From the NCBI GenBank assembly GCA_031268525.1, contig JAIRXA010000045.1, positions 1 through 9,193 of the forward strand: a DNA stretch of 9,193 nucleotides. Direction: 5' to 3'. Below, in pieces: positions 6,242 to 9,193 of this stretch; the first letter of the stretch is position 1, and each line of letters begins with the position of its first letter. This DNA comes from Coriobacteriales bacterium (GTDB lineage Bacteria > Actinomycetota > Coriobacteriia > Coriobacteriales > UBA8131). The notes under the pieces were generated by a model. That model ran no database searches. It saw nothing but the letters and a program-made list of their open reading frames with translations, and was not told where the DNA came from. The translations under genes and the position numbers were made by a program.

Positions 6242-6300
6242 CGTCCCTATTCGTCCTATTTGTCCTATCTGCCCTGTGTCCTCCTACCCTATCCGTCCTG
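6242..6300 (+). repeat. Pyrimidine-rich short tandem repeat
   Basis: Roughly 10-base units built on GTCCTAT (CGTCCCTATT, CGTCCTATTT, GTCCTATCTG and weaker copies) run up to the region before the permease start. The strand is strongly C/T biased. An ORF can be read through it but has no protein character. Confidence 0.6.
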
Positions 6301-6327
6301 CTGTGCAGGCTGCTTGAGGGCTATACT

Positions 6328-7155
6328 GTGTATATGGGACTACTTGATTTCATCATCGTTACCGTCTGCGGTTTTGGCATAGGTGCATTCTCTGGCATGT
6401 TTGGCATTGGCGGCGGCGGCCTTATTGTGCCCTTGCTGCACATGGCATTTGGTTTACCGATTATTGCCGCCACCTCGACCTCGCTTTTGACGATTGCTCC
6501 CACGGGTATCTCGGGCTCGATAAAACACATCCGACAGAAAACTGCATCGCTCAAAACTGGGCTGCTCATAGGCGGTTCTGGCGCTTTTGCCTCGGTGGGA
6601 GGCTCCCTGGCTGCAGATAGCCTGCCCGAGTACCTGATTGTCGTATTGACAGTTGCCGTCATCCTCTTTTCGGTGGGCATGATGCTGTGGGCGCAGATCA
6701 AGGGTGGCGATTCTGATACGACAGCGAACCCAGAAGAAAGACTCTCCCGTAACGCCACGTCTTTAGAGAAGCACCAACAAAACAAACTTATCTCCTTGGC
6801 CCTCCCCCTGTGTATTGGTCTTATTGCCGGAGGTATCGCAGGCATCGTGGGCGTAGGCGGCGGCTTTATCATCGTGCCCTTTTGTGTGGTGTACCTTGGC
6901 TTCTCCATGAAGAAAGCTGCGGGGACCTCGCTCATTGCCATAGCTATTATCGCTGTGCCGGGCATTGTTACGCATGCTCTGGCGGACCACATCTGGTGGC
7001 TTTACGGTCTGGCAATCATTATTGGCACCATACCTGGGGCGCAACTGGGTGCCTGGCTCATAGCCAGACTGCCAGAACGCCCCATGCGCTTTGCCTTTGC
7101 CGGGCTGCTCCTGATTGTGGGCGCGATGATGCTCTTGCAGGAGTTTCTGGGCTAG
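6328..7155 (+). CDS. TauE/SafE-family (sulfite exporter-like) membrane permease
   Basis: 275 residues from a GTG at 6328, with GAGGG (6316-6320) 7 bases upstream; an ATG two codons later is the alternative. The protein is almost entirely membrane segments, in two homologous halves, each opening with the family's glycine motif: GIGAFSGMFGIGGGGLIVPLL near the N-terminus and GLIAGGIAGIVGVGGGFIIVPF near residue 165. A hydrophilic loop (about residues 127-150, GGDSDTTANPEERLSRNAT) separates the halves. The family (DUF81) exports or imports small anions such as sulfite, sulfoacetate or other sulfonates; the substrate cannot be read from sequence. The stop codon is inside a perfect terminator palindrome. 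It lies alone between repeat-rich spacers and has no visible link to ethanolamine use. Confidence 0.88.
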   Translation: MYMGLLDFIIVTVCGFGIGAFSGMFGIGGGGLIVPLLHMAFGLPIIAATSTSLLTIAPTGISGSIKHIRQKTASLKTGLLIGGSGAFASVGGSLAADSLPEYLIVVLTVAVILFSVGMMLWAQIKGGDSDTTANPEERLSRNATSLEKHQQNKLISLALPLCIGLIAGGIAGIVGVGGGFIIVPFCVVYLGFSMKKAAGTSLIAIAIIAVPGIVTHALADHIWWLYGLAIIIGTIPGAQLGAWLIARLPERPMRFAFAGLLLIVGAMMLLQEFLG

Positions 7156-7189
7156 AAAATATGACCGATGATTCGGTCATATTTTCTAG
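7152..7189. terminator. Perfect 17-bp palindromic terminator, overlapping the permease stop
   Basis: The arms 7152-7168 and 7173-7189 are exact reverse complements (17 bp, begins CTAGAAAATATGACC), loop TGAT. The A/T-rich part gives a TATTTTCTAG tail on either strand, so it could act in both directions. The stop TAG (7153-7155) of the permease lies in the left arm. Confidence 0.85.
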
Positions 7190-7248
7190 GGAAAGTGCCG
7201 AGTAATTGAGCCTTTGATGACTCGGGCTATCATCGGAGACGTCATGTC

Positions 7249-7314
7249 ATAAGACAAAAGCAAGACAAGGCAGGACATTCGCCTTTTGTTTTGTTTTGTC
7301 TTGTCTTGTCTTAT
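7249..7314. repeat. Imperfect inverted repeat of GACAA/TTGTC units
   Basis: ATAAGACAA (7249-7257) pairs exactly with TTGTCTTAT (7306-7314). The inner parts are short runs of AAGACAA/AAGGC on the left and TTTTG/TCTTG on the right that pair imperfectly in several registers. No gene is seen from 7190 to 7681; this 490-base gap holds this repeat, the 149-bp element and small hairpins such as TTCTCTGC-AAAA-GCGGAGAA (7562-7581). Confidence 0.7.
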
Positions 7315-7399
7315 CCTCTGCCCATGCCTCGCTGTCCCTGCCTGAAAAAGGCCGCTGGCGATGTCTGCCCTGTTGATTCTCAGTAAAACGCCTGATTGC

Positions 7400-7548
7400 G
7401 TACGAGATTGACGTTAGTAGCGGGTTAGCATCAACTAACTTTCATAGCTCAATCTAAACCACCTGCTAGATAAATTGTCTATTGAAGAAGCTATTTAAGC
7501 GACAGCCCCTCCGCACCCCCTAAATCGCTACTAACGTCAATCTCGTAC
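7400..7548. mobile_element. 149-bp MITE-like element with perfect 23-bp inverted ends
   Basis: 7400-7422 (begins GTACGAGATTGACG) and 7526-7548 are exact reverse complements over 23 bases, enclosing 103 bases without coding capacity. No matching flanking direct duplication was found, so insertion by a transposase is not proven. A GTTAG-CATCAA-CTAAC palindrome lies just inside the left end. Alternatives are a large stem-loop RNA or the remains of an insertion sequence. Confidence 0.6.
7424..7439. promoter_or_regulatory. Operator-like palindrome, second copy
   Basis: GTTAG-CATCAA-CTAAC is the same motif, with the same six-base spacing and the shared string GTTAGCATC, as the palindrome at the methyltransferase transcription start (8336-8353). 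No gene starts next to this copy in the window, so it may be an orphan site brought in with the 149-bp element. Confidence 0.5.
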
Positions 7549-7669
7549 AGAAAGGGGGTGATTCTCTGCAAAAGCGGAGAAGCGAGGCGGGTTTTGTACG
7601 ATGTGGGAATGTAGACAGTGTGTTCCTTGTCTACAGTTGGGTTTTCACACGGCCTGACGTGTAAAGTGT

Positions 7670-7686
7670 CACGTCCCCCTGTCACC
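7670..7686. repeat. Left inverted repeat flanking the methyltransferase gene
   Basis: CACGTCCCCCTGTCACC is the reverse complement, with one mismatch, of 8366-8382 on the other side of the gene. The methyltransferase stop codon (7682-7684) lies inside it. Next to it, GACGTGTAAAGTGTC repeats directly the GACGTGTAAAGTATC of the right side. Confidence 0.75.
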
Positions 7687-8317
7687 CTCTTTTGCCTGAC
7701 TTCTTGCCGATAACGGTATACACCAAGCCTGTCAGTTTCTTTGTATCTATGACCTGAAAACCGTTCCGTATCATCATTTTCGCAATGCCGTTCATGCCCT
7801 CAACACGGCAGTCGCCACTTTTCAGACGTGGAAGGATAAGGTGGTTCTCAATCCAGCCGCCGATACCGCCCATCCCCGTATCGGACAGCAGGTAAATTCC
7901 GTCCGGCTTCAATACGCGCAAGGCTTCTTTCATGGCGTTGTCGGGGTATGGGTAGTGGTGAAAGCTCTGAATGCAAGTCACCACATCAAAACTGCCATCT
8001 TCGTATGGCAGTTTGTCTGCTGTTCCGAGAACAAAAGTGGAATTGGGGATATTCTTTTCCCCCGCCACACGGAGCATTTCATCCGACAAATCCAAACCGT
8101 GATAATCGGCGGGCTTCTGCCCTATCAGGAGTTCTAGCAAATAGCCGGTGCCGCACCCAACATCCAGCAGGGATTCATATTTGAAATCTCTCAGGTATTC
8201 GGCGGTATGCCTACAGCTTACCTTTGGCATTTTAGAGTAATACATGGTATCGGTTTCATCGTATATCGCAGCCTGCTTATTGAAATGCTCTTTTGACAGG
8301 TTTTCAATATCTTTCAT
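7682..8317 (-). CDS. Class I SAM-dependent methyltransferase (Methyltransf_11 type)
   Basis: 211 residues from the ATG whose first base is 8317 on the minus strand; GAGGTAG (8323-8329) just upstream decides this start over a longer reading from 8344. The SAM-binding motif I is LDVGCGTG (residues 51-58), followed by the acidic strand end GLDLS (D76), TADKLPYEDGSFD and the motif IV-type stretch FDVVTCIQSFHHYPYP; RVLKPDGIYLLSD is motif VI-like. The substrate cannot be assigned. Base composition is unlike the eut genes: three 60-base stretches sampled here are 40-48% GC against 57-60% for two in eutV and eutW, which suggests recent transfer, perhaps from a Firmicute. It has its own promoter, an operator-like palindrome and flanking inverted repeats, and faces away from eutA. 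Confidence 0.9.
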   Translation of the reverse strand: MKDIENLSKEHFNKQAAIYDETDTMYYSKMPKVSCRHTAEYLRDFKYESLLDVGCGTGYLLELLIGQKPADYHGLDLSDEMLRVAGEKNIPNSTFVLGTADKLPYEDGSFDVVTCIQSFHHYPYPDNAMKEALRVLKPDGIYLLSDTGMGGIGGWIENHLILPRLKSGDCRVEGMNGIAKMMIRNGFQVIDTKKLTGLVYTVIGKKSGKRG

Positions 8318-8335
8318 CTTTACTACCTCAAAATA

Positions 8336-8353
8336 AGTTAGCATCGTCTAACT
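8336..8353. promoter_or_regulatory. Operator-like palindrome at the methyltransferase transcription start
   Basis: AGTTAG-CATCGT-CTAACT is a perfect 6+6 palindrome. It sits just downstream of the predicted -10 box on the minus strand, so it covers the expected transcription start, the usual place of a repressor site. GTTAG/CTAAC half-sites are reminiscent of metal-dependent DtxR-family operators, but this assignment is a weak inference. Confidence 0.6.
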
Positions 8354-8356
8354 GCG

Positions 8357-8386
8357 ACTATATCAGGTGACGGGGGGACGTGTAAA
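8357..8386 (-). promoter_or_regulatory. Sigma-70-like promoter of the methyltransferase gene
   Basis: On the minus strand the -35 box is TTTACA (8381-8386, 5 of 6 consensus) and the -10 box is TATAGT (8357-8362, 5 of 6), with an 18-base spacer. The -35 box lies next to the right flanking inverted repeat, so the promoter appears to be partly carried by the repeat. Confidence 0.68.
8366..8382. repeat. Right inverted repeat flanking the methyltransferase gene
   Basis: GGTGACGGGGGGACGTG pairs with 7670-7686 (one mismatch). Together they bound a unit of about 713 bases that holds the whole gene and ends within its promoter spacer. Confidence 0.75.
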
Positions 8387-8433
8387 GTATCCGCTCTCCT
8401 GTAACCTGTCTGCCGCCTCTGCCGCCCAATGTC

Positions 8434-8480
8434 GAATGTGGGCGCGAATGTGGGCGCTGGCGGGCGCTGGCGCTGGCGCT
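8434..8480 (+). repeat. GC-rich short tandem repeats
   Basis: GAATGTGGGCGC occurs twice back to back (8434-8445, 8446-8457), followed by repeated TGGCGC/TGGCGGGCGC units to 8480. There is no coding signal. A run of seven T (8497-8503) follows, but no clear stem feeds directly into it. Confidence 0.7.
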
Positions 8481-8504
8481 TGTAGTCAGCTCAGAATTTT
8501 TTTG

Positions 8505-8533
8505 GAGACAAGTGTGGTCTGAACGAGTATACT
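8505..8533 (+). promoter_or_regulatory. Probable promoter of the eutA leader transcript
   Basis: GAGACA (8505-8510, 4 of 6) and TATACT (8528-8533, 5 of 6) are separated by 17 bases. Transcription would begin about 8540, a few bases before the first leader hairpin, which fits an attenuated leader. eutA therefore does not depend on read-through from eutW. Confidence 0.65.
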
Positions 8534-8546
8534 GGGGGCAATACAG

Positions 8547-8590
8547 CGATTCGCGATGCAGCGAACCGTGTTTAAGCGATGCGGCTTAAG
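8547..8590 (+). promoter_or_regulatory. Twin-hexaloop ANTAR (EutV) antitermination element
   Basis: Hairpin 1 is TTCGC-GATGCA-GCGAA (8550-8565), extended by two pairs beyond a mismatch. Hairpin 2 is TTAAGC-GATGCG-GCTTAA (8572-8589). The six-base loops are nearly the same (GATGCR), while the stems differ but stay paired, as expected for two binding sites of one protein. The spacing is six bases. The known ANTAR motif is two adjacent hairpins with hexaloops having A at position 1 and G at position 4; here position 4 is G in both, but position 1 is G. Hairpin 2's right strand is the left strand of the terminator that follows, so the two cannot form together. EutV encoded in this window is the obvious ligand. 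Confidence 0.85.
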
Positions 8591-8635
8591 GAGATACCGC
8601 TAGGCGGTATCAAAATCTTGGGCCGTTTTTTTTTT
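8582..8635 (+). terminator. Attenuator terminator of the eutA leader
   Basis: CGGCTTAAG (8582-8590) pairs with CTTGGGCCG (8617-8625), nine pairs including two G-U, followed directly by ten T (8626-8635). Enclosed is a second perfect hairpin, GATACCGC-TAG-GCGGTATC (8593-8611). Formation removes the right strand of ANTAR hairpin 2. It is placed about 85 bases before the eutA start. Confidence 0.86.
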
Positions 8636-8720
8636 CTCGCAAAAAACAAAGGGCACGGGTATACGGGAGACTGCGGGTTTTGCCTGCACCGACGAGACGG
8701 GCGACGAGAGGCAAGCGCTG

Positions 8721-9193
8721 GTGGAAAACTTCACCAAACAGGAAATCCTGAGCGTCGGGATCGATATCGGAACATCAACAACCCAGTTGGTGTTCTCAAA
8801 GATCCTGCTCAAGAATCTGGCCTCTGCCTTCAACATCGCACGTATCGCCATCATCGGCAAAACCATCATCTATCGCAGCGAGATATACTTCACTCCCCTC
8901 ACCCCCGATGACCGCATCGACATGGACGCGGTCATGAAGATCATCGACCGCGAGTTTCGCCGCGCAGGCATAGACAAGACTGACATCGATATCGGCGCCG
9001 TCATCATCACGGGCGAAACAGCACGGCGCGCCAACGCACGAGAGGCAGCGGCCAAGCTCAGCGGCTATGCGGGCGATTTCGTCGTTGCGACCGCTGGGCC
9101 GGAACTGGAGAGTATCATCGCCGGCAAGGGGGCCGGAGCCGACAAATACTCCGAAGAGCACAAGGCGGTTGTCGCCAATATCGACATCGGAGG
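8721..9193 (+). CDS. eutA: EutA, ethanolamine ammonia-lyase reactivating factor (5' part)
   Basis: 157 codons, open at the window edge. The N-terminus ILSVGIDIGTSTTQLVFS is the phosphate-1 loop of an ASKHA ATPase and matches EutA. Further matches are AVIITGETARRANAREAA, GDFVVATAGPELESIIAGKGAGA, and NIDIGG at the edge (phosphate-2 loop). EutA exchanges damaged cobalamin on EutBC for a fresh cofactor using ATP. The start is the GTG at 8721, with GAGAGG (8706-8711) 9 bases upstream; no other ATG, GTG or TTG is in frame back to the stop at 8601-8603. It is controlled by the attenuator in its leader. In Firmicute eut operons eutA lies close behind eutW; here about 4 kb separates them. eutB and eutC would be expected next, outside the window. 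Confidence 0.95.
   Translation, partial: MENFTKQEILSVGIDIGTSTTQLVFSKILLKNLASAFNIARIAIIGKTIIYRSEIYFTPLTPDDRIDMDAVMKIIDREFRRAGIDKTDIDIGAVIITGETARRANAREAAAKLSGYAGDFVVATAGPELESIIAGKGAGADKYSEEHKAVVANIDIG

Noticed and set aside
6182..6382. 66-codon plus-strand frame before the permease
   Set aside because: It is made of the pyrimidine-rich repeat and overlaps the permease start in another frame.
6321..6992. 223-codon minus-strand frame over the permease gene
   Set aside because: It is antisense to a clear TauE/SafE membrane protein and has no recognisable features.
7491..7685. 64-codon minus-strand frame downstream of the methyltransferase
   Set aside because: It crosses one arm of the 149-bp element and small hairpins, with no protein character.
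8540..8720. Cobalamin riboswitch ahead of eutA
   Set aside because: The leader is too short for the large B12 riboswitch core and is fully explained by the twin hairpins and terminator.
8579..8911. 110-codon plus-strand frame overlapping the eutA leader and start
   Set aside because: It begins inside the attenuator hairpin and runs in a different frame from eutA, whose own frame matches the family from the GTG at 8721.

Overview
This window looks like chromosome from a moderately high-GC, Gram-positive-type gut or environmental anaerobe. The eut genes sampled are about 57-60% GC, with GTG starts and strong Shine-Dalgarno sites. A Coriobacteriia-like actinobacterium or a high-GC Firmicute would fit; this is inferred from gene content and style, not from a marker gene. 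The core is a bacterial microcompartment (BMC) locus for ethanolamine utilisation.

Left block (19-4542, all +): a tandem-BMC PduT-type shell protein with its Fe-S cysteine, a short EutQ-type cupin, the EutM hexameric shell protein, a EutS/PduU circularly permuted shell protein, the EutP small GTPase, and the EutV (ANTAR response regulator) / EutW (HWE/HisKA_2-type sensor kinase) two-component pair. eutS-eutP-eutV-eutW overlap by 1, 4 and 4 bases and must be translationally coupled. Short, degenerate tandem repeats sit at the ends of several of these genes (both sides of eutM, and the 3' end of eutV).

Middle block (4543-8500): about 4 kb of non-eut DNA lies between eutW and eutA. It holds a roughly 150-base inverted repeat, two small membrane proteins (the second with a P/Q/A hexapeptide-repeat tail), a lipoprotein, a TauE/SafE-type permease ending in a perfect terminator palindrome, a 149-bp element with perfect 23-bp inverted ends, and a low-GC SAM-dependent methyltransferase on the minus strand. 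That methyltransferase has its own good promoter, an operator-like palindrome and flanking inverted repeats. Several GACAAAAGG-type palindromes are scattered through the spacers. The block reads as accessory DNA that has split eutVW from eutA.

Right block (8505-9193, +): a sigma-70-like promoter is followed by a 90-base leader. The leader holds two consecutive hairpins with near-identical hexaloops (GATGCA, GATGCG). The second is mutually exclusive with a long terminator ending in ten T. The start of eutA (ethanolamine ammonia-lyase reactivase, running off the window) comes next. This is the architecture expected for antitermination by the EutV ANTAR protein encoded 5.5 kb upstream, although the first loop base is G rather than the usual A. 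It is the most informative regulatory signal in the window. Proposed logic: EutW senses ethanolamine, phosphorylates EutV, and EutV dimers hold the twin hairpins, which blocks the terminator and lets eutA and presumably the downstream catabolic genes be read.
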